Source of the DNA: Parvularculaceae bacterium
GTDB lineage: Bacteria; Pseudomonadota; Alphaproteobacteria; Caulobacterales; Parvularculaceae
DNA length: 64,000 bases
Reading direction: 5' to 3'
NCBI GenBank assembly: GCA_021776435.1
Contig: JAJFFW010000098.1
Coordinates: 27,793 to 91,792 of the forward strand
A program made the translations under genes and the position numbers. The notes beneath the pieces were generated by a model. It was given only the letters and a program-made list of their open reading frames with translations. It did not search any database and was not told where the DNA came from. Shown here piece after piece: positions 18,678 through 26,693 of this stretch (within the stretch, counting starts at the first letter, position 1; each line of letters starts with the position of its first letter).

Positions 18678-19304
18678 TTAATATAGATCAGGTGAAGAGT
18701 CCGCATACAACATATTGTGGATTGGCGCGAAAGAGCGACGATGATGAGGGGTAACGCCATAGCGCTCTAAAGCCTTTTTATGGACAGGGACGCCATAGCC
18801 TTTATTGCGCTCCCACTCATATTCCGGGAAGTCACGTGCGAGTTCGCGCATCATCCGGTCGCGCGTCGTCTTGGCGATAATGGACGCCGCGGCGATAGAA
18901 AGTGAGATGGCGTCGCCCTTGACGAGCGTATAGGCGGGGCATCTGAGTTTCGGTTTGATCTTCCCGTCGACCATGCAAACGGCAGGGCGAACCGGTAAAT
19001 TCGCTGCCGCGCGGCTCATGGCGAGCAAAGTCGCCTGCAGGATATTGATGCGGTCAATTTCGCCGACGTCCGACACGCCAACCCCGATTTGCGCTGTCTT
19101 CCATAAAGCCGCAGCCACTTCGCCGCGTCGCTTTTCCGAAAGCGTTTTTGAATCCCGGATGCCGTCTGGCGTGTTGGCTGGATCGAGAATGACAGCCGCC
19201 GCCACGACAGGCCCGGCCCATGGGCCTCGTCCCGCTTCGTCAATGCCTGCGACCGGCGTGCGCAGGGTCTTCTCAATTTCGAAGGTTGGCGTCGGATGTG
19301 CCAT
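18678..19304 (-). CDS. rnhB: Ribonuclease HII
   Basis: This enzyme cuts RNA in RNA-DNA hybrids and removes single ribonucleotides from DNA. It is 208 residues. The metal-binding signature AGIDEAGRGPWAGPVVAAAV gives the first D-E pair, VDGKIKPKL gives a third acidic residue, and SIAAASIIAKTTRDRMM is the conserved RNase HII block. The gene pair rnhB-ccrM on one strand is common in alphaproteobacteria. Confidence 0.96.
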   Translation of the reverse strand: MAHPTPTFEIEKTLRTPVAGIDEAGRGPWAGPVVAAAVILDPANTPDGIRDSKTLSEKRRGEVAAALWKTAQIGVGVSDVGEIDRINILQATLLAMSRAAANLPVRPAVCMVDGKIKPKLRCPAYTLVKGDAISLSIAAASIIAKTTRDRMMRELARDFPEYEWERNKGYGVPVHKKALERYGVTPHHRRSFAPIHNMLYADSSPDLY

Positions 19305-19593
19305 GGTTCTTAATTGAGGGTGATTCTTCGCGAAGGCAGCGCCGGTTTTTCAAGGGCGATTTTAAGGCATTATCGAGGACGAGCAGGTCTATCTTGCCCC
19401 GAAACTTTCCGTCGGCGCCCTTGAAGACCCTGAAAGAACTATTATGCCAATTTTTATATCGTTATGGAGTGCGGCTTGGCATTGCTGGTAATGAGTGCTG
19501 CTCTTGTAAAATCGTGATAGACGAGGCAGGCTTACAAGGTAGTATTAATTCTGCGAATTAATACATACGCTCCGACATCGTTCGTTGCGGGTG

Positions 19594-20067
19594 ATGATTG
19601 TGAAAACATTATTTTTTGGTATTACCGGTTCAGCGTTATTGCTCATTACATTCTTGGGGTTACCGGGAACGGCTATGGCAGAGAGTGTTCCGCAGGCCTG
19701 TTATGACGGGTATAATTTTCTAAAGTCGGGAGACTACAAAAAATCAGTAAACAAACTTACCAGATGTCTGGAAGCAAACTCTCTTGATGCAGAAATAAAA
19801 GCCACTGCCTATTATAATCGCGCGTCTGCTTATTATTTACAAAGTTTAGCAGAGGAAGATTGGGAAAAGGCCGACAATATTAATGAAAAAGCTCTCAATG
19901 ATGTTGAAAAATCCATTGAATTGGATCCGGGTTATGCGAAAGCCTATTGTCTTAGGGGCTGGATTTACCTTGATTTATCCTGGGGGGAATTTGGGGACGA
20001 GGATATTGATACAGGCATGAAGTTGGGCGCTACAAAAGAAGAGTGTTCATACACTTACACGGAATGA
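19594..20067 (+). CDS. Exported tetratricopeptide-repeat protein
   Basis: A protein of about 157 residues starting at the ATG at 19594 (TTG and GTG codons lie just upstream in the same frame). The signal peptide MIVKTLFFGITGSALLLITFLGLPGTAMA is cleaved before ESV. The mature protein holds about three TPR-like helical pairs (AYYNRASAYYLQSLAEEDW, ALNDVEKSIELDPGYAKAYCLRGWIYLDLS). Such proteins mediate contacts between periplasmic partners. The coding sequence is distinctly AT-richer than its neighbours, which suggests horizontal origin. The partner is unknown. Confidence 0.75.
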   Translation: MIVKTLFFGITGSALLLITFLGLPGTAMAESVPQACYDGYNFLKSGDYKKSVNKLTRCLEANSLDAEIKATAYYNRASAYYLQSLAEEDWEKADNINEKALNDVEKSIELDPGYAKAYCLRGWIYLDLSWGEFGDEDIDTGMKLGATKEECSYTYTE

Positions 20068-20079
20068 AAATTAGCGCCT

Positions 20080-21228
20080 CTAATCGTCAAACAGCGCGAG
20101 CTGCCCGCTAACATTCGCCGGCACGCGGAATTGCGACAGATCGAGCGGAGTTCGCTCGCGGTCGAGGCCGAAGCGGATCTTTGCAGCCCGCTGGCGTTGG
20201 CCGATCAGTTGTGCATACGGCGTTTTTATCTCGTTGCCGCGCGACCATTGCGGATCGTAGTCCCGACCGCCATTCATGTCGCGAATATGGCGCATGATAC
20301 GCTTGGCGCGCGCCGGCGCGAAAGCTTCAAGCCATTCCCGAAAAAGCGAAGAGACCTCACGCGGCAGCCGTAATATTGTGTAGGCGGCAAACGTTGCACC
20401 AAATGACGAAGCCTTTTCCATAATCGCCTCCATCTCGTCATCGTTAAGCCCTGGGATCATCGGCCCGGTCATAATGCCGGTGACGACGCCGGCGCCGGCG
20501 AGGCGTTTTATCGCTTCAAAACGTTTGGGCGGGGCGGATGCGCGCGGCTCCATCGAGCGGGCGAGCTTTCTGTCTTGAGTCGTGATCGAGATCATCGCGC
20601 GCGTCAGATTGCGCGCCGCCATCGGCGCGAGAATGTCGAGATCGCGCGCGATAAGATTTGATTTCGTCAGTATGGTGACGGGATGATTGAATTTCGAAAA
20701 TACCGCCAGAATGCCGCGCATAATTTGAAATTTGCGTTCTATCGGCTGATAAGGATCAGTATTCGTACCCATGGCAATTGCGCGAGGCGTATAGTTCGGA
20801 TTAGCCAGTTCTTTTTCCAGCAGCTTTGCGGCCGATGGCTTTGCAAACAGTTGGGTTTCGAAATCCAACCCCGCGGACAGGCCCATATAGGCATGGGTCG
20901 CGCGCGCAAAACAATAGATGCAGCCATGTTCACAGCCGCGATAGGGGTTGATCGACCGGTCAAAACCTACATAAGGCGACTTGTTGAAGGTGACGATTTT
21001 GCGTGGGGTTTCAATCGTGACGTTGGTGCGCAACGGCGGTAATTCCTCCCCCTCATCAACAGGGCCGTGGCCCCAGCCATCATCAAAACGCTCTCGTTGC
21101 TCTTTTTCGTATCGCCCGGACGTGTTGGAGCTCGCGCCGCGCCCTTTCCCTTGGGATGGCGGTCGGCCCTCTGCGGTCGGGCGGGGAGGGCTGAAGGGAA
21201 GGTGCGCGGCGCGAGCCATGACGGACAT
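20080..21228 (-). CDS. PA0069-family radical SAM protein
   Basis: A 382-residue radical S-adenosylmethionine enzyme related to the spore photoproduct lyase-like group (PA0069/Rv2578c). The iron-sulfur motif CxxxCxxC is in GCEHGCIYCFARATHAYMG, after NPYRG. Later blocks (AMGTNTDPYQPIERKFQIMRG, TILTKSNLIARDLDIL, GLNDDEMEAIMEKA) are typical. The substrate is unknown; a DNA-repair role has been suggested for relatives. The first 30 residues are low-complexity and may not all be translated; a second ATG lies at 21219. Confidence 0.88.
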   Translation of the reverse strand: MSVMARAAHLPFSPPRPTAEGRPPSQGKGRGASSNTSGRYEKEQRERFDDGWGHGPVDEGEELPPLRTNVTIETPRKIVTFNKSPYVGFDRSINPYRGCEHGCIYCFARATHAYMGLSAGLDFETQLFAKPSAAKLLEKELANPNYTPRAIAMGTNTDPYQPIERKFQIMRGILAVFSKFNHPVTILTKSNLIARDLDILAPMAARNLTRAMISITTQDRKLARSMEPRASAPPKRFEAIKRLAGAGVVTGIMTGPMIPGLNDDEMEAIMEKASSFGATFAAYTILRLPREVSSLFREWLEAFAPARAKRIMRHIRDMNGGRDYDPQWSRGNEIKTPYAQLIGQRQRAAKIRFGLDRERTPLDLSQFRVPANVSGQLALFDD

Positions 21229-21342
21229 GTATCAAATGAATTAGAACAAAACAAGAACTAATTTCTCATAGCTCAGCGTAAATTGATGATAACGGTGCTT
21301 TGCCTTCACGCTCGAGCCAGATATGGAAATGGTTGGATTCAC

Positions 21343-22044
21343 ATGGCGCGCCGTTGCATGATCTCTGTTGTTATTCCGACATTAAATGCTTCGACGCGGT
21401 TTTCAGCCTGTCTTGAAGCCCTGGTCGGGTCCGCGATTGGCGGTGTGGTGCATGAAGTCATTATCGTTGATGGCGGGTCGACAGATGCGACAGTCCAAAT
21501 CGCCGACGCCTTCGGGGCGAAGGTCTTAACGGCCAAGCCGGGGCGTGGCGGGCAATTACGCACCGGGGCTGGCGCCGCCAAGGGCGACTGGCTCTTGTTT
21601 TTGCATGACGACACGGTGCTCGACGAAGAGTGGGTTGATGACGCGTTGGATTGCATCAGAAGCGGTGATCATAAAGTAGGCGTCTTTACGCTTCAATTTG
21701 ATGCGTCAGGCATCGCGCCGCGCATTGTCGCTGCGGGAGCAATGTTTCGCACCAAGTATTTTCAAAGTCCGTATGGGGATCAAGGATTACTGATTTCCAA
21801 ACAGCTATATGAAGAAATTGGCGGGTTCAGGGATATGCCCCTATTTGAAGACGTTGATATTATTCGGCGGCTTGTTCGGGCAAAAGGACGTGACGTGCTT
21901 CGCGTTCTTGAAGCCAAAGCCGTGACGTCCGCAGATCGTTATGAGCGTGAAGGGTATTATAAACGAGTTTTGAAAAATTTCTGGTTGCTTTTGCGGTATT
22001 ACGCAGGCGCTTCGCCAGAAGCGTTGGCGAGGGCATATCGTTAA
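21343..22044 (+). CDS. Family 2 glycosyltransferase of the TIGR04283 (arsenosugar-associated) type
   Basis: A GT-A fold glycosyltransferase of about 234 residues. The start at 21343 (MARRCMISVVIPTLNAS) is chosen because the domain begins there; the upstream in-frame ATG at 21283 adds an unrelated leader. Motifs are VVIPTLNAS, IIVDGGSTDATVQIA, GAKVLTAKPGRGGQLRTGAG and the metal-binding LFLHDDTVL. The family is named for its link to arsenosugar synthesis clusters, but no arsM or arsS gene is in this window. The stop overlaps the start of the next gene (TAATG). Confidence 0.85.
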   Translation: MARRCMISVVIPTLNASTRFSACLEALVGSAIGGVVHEVIIVDGGSTDATVQIADAFGAKVLTAKPGRGGQLRTGAGAAKGDWLLFLHDDTVLDEEWVDDALDCIRSGDHKVGVFTLQFDASGIAPRIVAAGAMFRTKYFQSPYGDQGLLISKQLYEEIGGFRDMPLFEDVDIIRRLVRAKGRDVLRVLEAKAVTSADRYEREGYYKRVLKNFWLLLRYYAGASPEALARAYR

Positions 22045-22646
22045 TGTATGGAACGGCATTCATTTTCGTTAAGGCGCCGCAGGCAGGCCGGGTTAAAACC
22101 AGACTAGGGCGAGAAATTGGTATGGCTCGCGCCGCAGCACTCTTCCGTATCATGATGAAAAAAACTTTGACGGAGACGATTTCTGGTCCGTGGCGTACAG
22201 TCTTGGCGGTTGATCCACCATCCGCTTTAAGGGGTTGGGAGATTTACTGGCCGAGCGCGATTCCACGTGTCTCACAAGGGCCGGGGAACCTTGGTGATCG
22301 AATGGCGCGCATGATTAAATGGGCGCCGCCGGGACCCGTTATCATTATCGGCGCGGATGCGCCGCAAATGAGAACGCGCCATATAAGGAAAGCGTTTTCA
22401 GCGCTAGCTCGCAAAGATGCAGTATTTGGACCTGCTGACGATGGCGGTTACTGGCTGATTGGTCTCTCACGCCGCCGCGCTGCGCCGCACCTGTTCAAGA
22501 GCGTTCGCTGGTCGAGTCCGCATGCCCTGGAAGACACCTTAAAAAACTTGCCGGATTCGTTTTCTGTTCAGTTTCTAGAATCTCTACGTGATGTGGATGA
22601 AGCAGCTGATCTTGAAATAATGAATGGCTTTGGCTCCCGCAAATAA
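22044..22646 (+). CDS. DUF2064 / TIGR04282 family glycosyltransferase-like protein
   Basis: A 200-residue nucleotidyl/glycosyltransferase-fold protein (DUF2064, TIGR04282), the usual partner of the TIGR04283 enzyme. The characteristic blocks are FVKAPQAGRVKTRLGREIG near the start, QGPGNLGDRMARM, IIIGADAPQM and FGPADDGGYWLIGLSR. It is translationally coupled to the upstream glycosyltransferase by a 1-base overlap. The pair probably acts together on a small glycoside or glycolipid. Confidence 0.87.
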   Translation: MYGTAFIFVKAPQAGRVKTRLGREIGMARAAALFRIMMKKTLTETISGPWRTVLAVDPPSALRGWEIYWPSAIPRVSQGPGNLGDRMARMIKWAPPGPVIIIGADAPQMRTRHIRKAFSALARKDAVFGPADDGGYWLIGLSRRRAAPHLFKSVRWSSPHALEDTLKNLPDSFSVQFLESLRDVDEAADLEIMNGFGSRK

Positions 22647-22813
22647 TGTCTCTCATGCGCGATGAGAACTTAATCGTTGACGATAAAAACGACCCCGCCC
22701 TCCAAAGGGCAGTCCAGTATATTATCGATCTTCTCTATACCTCTGTTCTTATGGGCAGGCGGTCGAGCGTCCGCCGCACCATAAGCGCTCCGACGACGCC
22801 GGCGACGAGATAG
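22646..22813 (+). CDS. Possible small third ORF of the glycosyltransferase operon
   Basis: A 55-codon frame whose ATG overlaps the stop of the DUF2064 gene (TAATG), the same coupling as the previous pair. The first 33 residues (MSLMRDENLIVDDKNDPALQ, then RAVQYIIDLLYTS) look protein-like. The rest runs antisense through the 3' end of the MATE gene and is Arg/Thr-rich, as expected for an antisense frame. It could be a real short peptide or a chance extension. I recognise no family. Confidence 0.25.
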   Translation: MSLMRDENLIVDDKNDPALQRAVQYIIDLLYTSVLMGRRSSVRRTISAPTTPATR

Positions 22814-24138
22814 GAAATGCATGCGGCGGCAAAAATACCTTCCGGCCCACTCATCCGTGAAAAGATGATGCCGAGAGGGATATAGAGTGCGATAAACCTA
22901 AGCGTTACAACGCTCGTTGCAATGACCGGTCTGGAAAGCGAATTAAAAACGGACGTAGAGGCGAGCATCAGCCCTGCGCCGACAAAACCGGCTGTGGCAA
23001 AGGTGAGGTAATGCGCTGACATCGCTGCGATCGCGGGATCTTTTGTAAACAAGCCTGACATTGTGCGCCCGATGAACAATGAGGCGAACAATGTCACCGC
23101 CCCCCATGCAATCGCGAAACGCCATATCCAGGTTTCGGTTTGTTTCAAACGATCATAACGGCCCGCCCCGAAATTCTGTCCAACAAAAGGGGAAACGCCG
23201 CCCTGCAATGCCCAAAACGGTATTAGAAATAATGCTTCAAGCCGGGCCCCGACAGCGAAAGCGGCGACGGTGTCTTGCCCCCATTCCGCTAGGAGGCGGG
23301 TCAAAACGGCGGCAGACAACGGAGTGACAATTTGAGTTGCGACGGCTGGGACACCGATTGCGAGGACGGCCTTTACGCTTGGCCAAAAGTCCTTGAATAC
23401 GCTCAGTCGAAAATCAAACAGCCTTTCACGGAAATGCAGAATGAGAAGAGTCGCGATTGTCATCGTTGTCCGCGAGGCGACAGTGCCCCAGGCCGCTCCG
23501 GCAATATCTAGCTGAGGAAACCCCCACAGACCGAAGACGAGGAGTGGTGAAACCATCGCATTCATCGCCGCGCCGGCGATCATCACGGCCGATGGAATGA
23601 TCATTTCACCTGTCGCCCGCATGAAACCCTGAAGGATGATCGGCGATAAAATGACCGGCAGGCCGCCATAGAATACAGTCATATAACCACGAATATGACT
23701 GATCACTTCGGGCTCGGCGCCGAGGAGCGCGAATAAGGGGTCAATCGTCACCTGACCGAGGGCAGACAAGCAAAGCGTGATCACGACGACAAGGATGAGC
23801 GTGTTTGTTGCGAGACTCCGTAGATGAGTTTCATCACCCGCCCCGATCGACTGGCTCATCACGGCTGTGGCGCCTGCGGCTAATCCGAACGCGATGGAAC
23901 TGAGGGTCAGTATTACTGGAAAGCAAAAGCCGATCGCCGCGAGTTCGGTCGCTCCGAGCCTGCCGATGTAAAATGTGTCGATAATATTGAAGGCGAGAAC
24001 AGAAAAAAGCCCGAGCGTCGTAGGCCAGGCGAGCGCCCATAGTGTTATTCCCACTGGGCGATTGGTCAGGCGCGGGCCGCGTTTTTCCCGGAGTGGTGGT
24101 GGTAATTTTTCGGTAAGGGCGATGCCATGGCCGGTCAT
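22735..24138 (-). CDS. MATE family multidrug efflux protein
   Basis: A 467-residue membrane exporter of the multidrug and toxic compound extrusion family, driven by Na+ or H+. Two homologous halves of six helices are seen. The first opens with ALAWPTTLGLFSVLAFNIIDTFYIGRLG and has GLAAGATAVMSQSIGAGDE. The second has GVPAVATQIVTPLSAAVLTRLLAEWG and GVSPFVGQNFGAGRYDR. The N-terminal 30 residues are polar. No repressor gene is adjacent, so the substrate and inducer are unknown. Confidence 0.93.
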   Translation of the reverse strand: MTGHGIALTEKLPPPLREKRGPRLTNRPVGITLWALAWPTTLGLFSVLAFNIIDTFYIGRLGATELAAIGFCFPVILTLSSIAFGLAAGATAVMSQSIGAGDETHLRSLATNTLILVVVITLCLSALGQVTIDPLFALLGAEPEVISHIRGYMTVFYGGLPVILSPIILQGFMRATGEMIIPSAVMIAGAAMNAMVSPLLVFGLWGFPQLDIAGAAWGTVASRTTMTIATLLILHFRERLFDFRLSVFKDFWPSVKAVLAIGVPAVATQIVTPLSAAVLTRLLAEWGQDTVAAFAVGARLEALFLIPFWALQGGVSPFVGQNFGAGRYDRLKQTETWIWRFAIAWGAVTLFASLFIGRTMSGLFTKDPAIAAMSAHYLTFATAGFVGAGLMLASTSVFNSLSRPVIATSVVTLRFIALYIPLGIIFSRMSGPEGIFAAACISYLVAGVVGALMVRRTLDRLPIRTEV

Positions 24139-24290
24139 TGACGAGGCTATAAGCTGGATGAGTGTTGGGCGCCAGTAATGGAACCCTGAAATAGGTATTT
24201 GTGCCGCTGTTCGTCATGTCTCCCTTCGTTGACGCGGTTGTCGTAACAGTGACAAGCTTGCAGTGGTTAAAGCGCCGGGCGAAAAAGTGG

Positions 24291-24313
24291 CCCTTCGACA
24301 AGCTCAGGATGAG
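24291..24313. repeat. Intergenic repeat of the CTTCGACAAGCTCAGG type
   Basis: The bases CCTTCGACAAGCTCAGGATG and the following AGG match a short sequence that I recall as recurring between genes in many bacterial genomes. Only one copy is present in this window, so the repeat status rests on recall and not on the sequence shown. Confidence 0.5.
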
Positions 24314-24351
24314 GTCCGGTTTTTCGCAAAACTGGCGCGACGACAAAGAAA

Positions 24352-24395
24352 ACTATCGCATCGGGCGATCCTGATTTATCGCCCGATGCGATAGT
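24352..24395. repeat. Perfect 18-bp inverted repeat upstream of the dipeptidase gene
   Basis: The arm ACTATCGCATCGGGCGAT (24352-24369) is followed by an 8-base loop and its exact complement (24378-24395). On the - strand the hairpin is followed by TTTTCTTTG, so it can act as an intrinsic terminator in that direction. It ends 18 bases before the dipeptidase start codon, so in the + direction it would be in the 5' leader or cover the promoter. Confidence 0.85.
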
Positions 24396-24413
24396 GAACA
24401 TTAGGTTGTCCTG

Positions 24414-25565
24414 GTGAAATGGATTATTGGAATTCTGTTGCTTGCTGTCGCCGTTGGCGCTGTCGTCTTCTTTTACTACGCGCCGGTGCGAGCAGATGCG
24501 CAGATGAATGTCGTTATTGCACACGATGCTTACGACGTTAGCCATGAAGCGAAGAAGGTTCATGATACCCTTCGGGTTGCGGATCTTCATGCGGATTCAT
24601 TGTTATGGATGCGCGATCCCTCGAAGCGTCACTCGCGAGGCCATGTTGATCTGCCGCGATTACGCGAGGGCAGCGTTCGCTTGCAAGTCTTCAGCGCGGT
24701 GACAAAAACGCCGAGCGGTCTCAACTACGATAAAAATGATGCGGGCTCAGACGATATTACACTGTTAGCCATCGCTCAACGTTGGCCGGTCAAAAGCTGG
24801 AAAAGCCTTGCGGAGCGCGCACTTTTTCAAGCCGCTCGCCTTGATAAACTCGAACGAAATTCTGCCGGCCAGTTCATTTTCGCAAAGACAGCCGACGATC
24901 TCGCGGGCGCGTTAGATGCAGGTTTGATTGCGGGCGTTTATGCGATCGAAGGGGCGCATCCCCTCGAAGGCGATATTGCCAATATCGACCGCCTTTATGA
25001 TGCGGGTTTGCGCGTTATGGGGTTACAGCACTTTTTTGACAATGAACTTGGGGGATCACTTCACGGGCAAAGCGGTCTTGGGCTGACCAGATTTGGTCGA
25101 GAAGCCGTCAATCATGCCATAGCGAAGGGCATGATTATCGACGTCGCCCATTCATCTGAAGCCACTGTGCGCGATGTCCTTCAGATTGCGGAAACCCCGG
25201 TAATCGTTTCGCACACCGGGTTTAAGGGGCATTGCGATAGCCATCGAAACATTTCCGACGAGTTAATGATAAGCATTGCCGAAAAAGGCGGATTGGTGGG
25301 CGTTGGTTATTGGGACGGCGCTGTGTGCAACCCGAGTTTGGATGCCATCGCATCCGCCATAATCTATGCGATAAATCTCATTGGTGTTGACCATGTGGCG
25401 CTTGGTTCTGATTTTGATGGGACGGTGACAACGCCCATTGATGCCTCAGAGCTTTCCGCACTTACCGCGGCCTTACTTGCCGCAAAAGTTGACGAGACGG
25501 ATATCCGCAAAATCATGGGAGAAAATGCCATCCAGTTTTTCCTTGAAAACTTGCCGGCGGATTGA
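24414..25565 (+). CDS. Membrane dipeptidase (peptidase family M19)
   Basis: This is a zinc dipeptidase of the renal-dipeptidase family, 383 residues, with a GTG start. An N-terminal hydrophobic helix (WIIGILLLAVAVGAVVFFYYA) acts as a membrane anchor or uncleaved signal. Metal-site motifs of the amidohydrolase barrel are VADLHADSLLWM, YAIEGAHPLEGD, PVIVSHTGF and DHVALGSDFDGTVT. It would hydrolyse dipeptides in the periplasm. It stands alone between a hairpin-containing region and a convergent small gene. Confidence 0.92.
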   Translation: MKWIIGILLLAVAVGAVVFFYYAPVRADAQMNVVIAHDAYDVSHEAKKVHDTLRVADLHADSLLWMRDPSKRHSRGHVDLPRLREGSVRLQVFSAVTKTPSGLNYDKNDAGSDDITLLAIAQRWPVKSWKSLAERALFQAARLDKLERNSAGQFIFAKTADDLAGALDAGLIAGVYAIEGAHPLEGDIANIDRLYDAGLRVMGLQHFFDNELGGSLHGQSGLGLTRFGREAVNHAIAKGMIIDVAHSSEATVRDVLQIAETPVIVSHTGFKGHCDSHRNISDELMISIAEKGGLVGVGYWDGAVCNPSLDAIASAIIYAINLIGVDHVALGSDFDGTVTTPIDASELSALTAALLAAKVDETDIRKIMGENAIQFFLENLPAD

Positions 25566-25581
25566 ATTTGTTTGCCCCAAT

Positions 25582-25614
25582 AAAAAAAGCCGCCGCACCT
25601 GATGCGCCGACTTT
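25582..25614 (-). terminator. Intrinsic terminator of the small membrane-protein gene
   Basis: Read on the - strand, AAAGTCGGCGCA, a 5-base loop, TGCGGCGGCTTT and a T run form a stem of about 12 pairs with one G-G mismatch and one G-T pair. The T-rich 3' side fits termination of the - strand gene at 25649. It may also stop the convergent dipeptidase transcript, since the other strand ends in CTTTATTTG. Confidence 0.75.
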
Positions 25615-25648
25615 ATTTGAATCATGAACTGCCTTGAGCCGTGAGGAC

Positions 25649-25807
25649 TTAAAGAGGAGGTGAGGCCGCTGTCATGATTGCGGCAGGCACAGCCAGTCCA
25701 ATCGCGAGAACCGCAACCGTAACATAAAATGTAATCAGGCGGGATCGCGCTCCCAGAAGGGGCTTAGCTACGGAAAAAACGCCAGCATGCGTTGAAATAT
25801 GCGCCAT
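25649..25807 (-). CDS. Small single-helix membrane protein (52 residues)
   Basis: The ORF reads MAHISTHAGVFSVAKPLLGA, then RSRLITFYVTVAVLAIGLAV, then PAAIMTAASPPL. It has a short polar start, one membrane helix (about residues 25-47) and a small tail. A ribosome site GGAG lies 10 bases before the ATG. A promoter (25899-25869) and an intrinsic terminator (25614-25582) flank it, which makes a complete transcription unit despite its length. I know no family. Possible roles are a subunit or regulator of a membrane complex, but nothing nearby tells which. Confidence 0.65.
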   Translation of the reverse strand: MAHISTHAGVFSVAKPLLGARSRLITFYVTVAVLAIGLAVPAAIMTAASPPL

Positions 25808-25868
25808 AATCATCACTCCTCAAGCTTTCAAAACAAACACCTATGAAGGCTTGTCATATAACTGTCAC

Positions 25869-25899
25869 ATTATATTGCGCACATTTTGCGCCCTGTCAA
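25869..25899 (-). promoter_or_regulatory. Promoter with internal palindrome for the 52-residue protein gene
   Basis: On the - strand, TTGACA (25899-25894) and TATAAT (25874-25869) are both perfect consensus hexamers, 19 bases apart. The spacer contains the palindrome GCGCA-AAATG-TGCGC (25891-25877), in the position of an operator. A 19-base spacer is longer than ideal, so an activator or a bending factor may be needed. The predicted leader is about 55 bases. Confidence 0.7.
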
Positions 25900-26169
25900 G
25901 TGTTTGCGCAAAAAGTGCACACAGTGGTGTGAAAGGGGTGCGGCAGCGCCTTTCCTAATGCGGGGGGTAGTTAGCGCTTAGCAGCGTAGTCAAAGACGAA
26001 ATATCTGGTGCGCTGGAGGGGTGGAGGAGCCGAAAATTCCCCGTAAGAGTTTGTCATCATGGGGTTTTCCCAATTTCACCTTTAGAACCTTCACAAGATT
26101 AGAATGGTGATGGGAGGGAAAAATGAAAGGCGCCCGGTGGGGGATTCGGGCGCCTGGTATTGAAGAAAT

Positions 26170-26349
26170 TTAACTCTCGATCATCGCCTTTGTATCGCGC
26201 ACCAAGCTGCTTGGTAGACCTTCTTGCCGACGGAGATAGGACCAACAGGCACTAAACCTCGAGTTTGCCTCTGCGGTGCGCCCGCTCTTGGCCAGCGCGA
26301 CGACGTGTTCCCTGAATTCCGTCGGGTACAGATTCCTTGTTCTCGGCAT
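26170..26349 (-). pseudogene. Decayed IS3-family transposase OrfA remnant
   Basis: The frame begins MPRTRNLYPTEFREHVVALA then KSGRTAE, which resembles the N-terminus of IS3-family OrfA helix-turn-helix proteins. After about 27 residues the resemblance stops and the frame continues into unrelated sequence (RFSACWSYLRRQEGLPSS) before a stop. No OrfB, no DDE domain and no terminal inverted repeats are seen. It looks like an old, internally deleted insertion at the edge of the island. Confidence 0.5.
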
Positions 26350-26437
26350 GAAAAATATCCTGTTCGGAAAATATCCTGTTCGATAGTGCAAAAATTGTCC
26401 ATCAAACCGGGGGAAGTCCATATCTGATAGATAAAAA

Positions 26438-26460
26438 TTTGGTGCCCAGGAGAGGAATCA
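26438..26460. other. Candidate left attachment site (tRNA 3'-end-like)
   Basis: The core TGGTGCCCAGGAGA starts at 26440 and recurs at 38726, just beyond the integrase gene. The downstream bases GGAATCA are also similar to the other copy. The complement reads TCTCCTGGGCACCA, like the acceptor end of a tRNA-Leu gene, a common integration target. No tRNA body is found next to it. Confidence 0.5.
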
Positions 26461-26589
26461 GCCGTCCCGAGTCTGATTTTTCTTTCAAAATCTTGCGAGG
26501 ATGAAGTCATCCGTGTACAAAGCATCATTCCAACACTTCATTACGCTTGGGTAATTAGCTTCCCAAACATGGCCTATTCTGTATCACGT

Positions 26590-26647
26590 TTGCGCATGTT
26601 TGTCAGTATTAAGACCAATAAATTTTGGTGTTTTTTGCGCATGTTTG
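26590..26647. repeat. Two direct copies of TTGCGCATGTTTG
   Basis: The 13-mer TTGCGCATGTTTG occurs at 26590-26602 and 26635-26647, 45 bases start to start, just inside the putative left end of the island and before the fic stop codon. Spaced direct repeats at an element end could be arm-type recombinase sites; this is inference. Confidence 0.5.
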
Positions 26648-26693
26648 CGACCGCAATCGCGCAGCATGAAGAACGGCTCAACGGAGTTAAAAA

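Noticed and set aside
19220..19561. 113-codon + strand frame across the rnhB start
   Set aside because: Runs antisense through the rnhB N-terminus and has no protein-like features.
26430..26530. tRNA-Leu gene at the left att copy
   Set aside because: Only the last 14 or so bases resemble a tRNA; the T-arm is imperfect and no anticodon arm or D-arm can be folded from the adjacent sequence.
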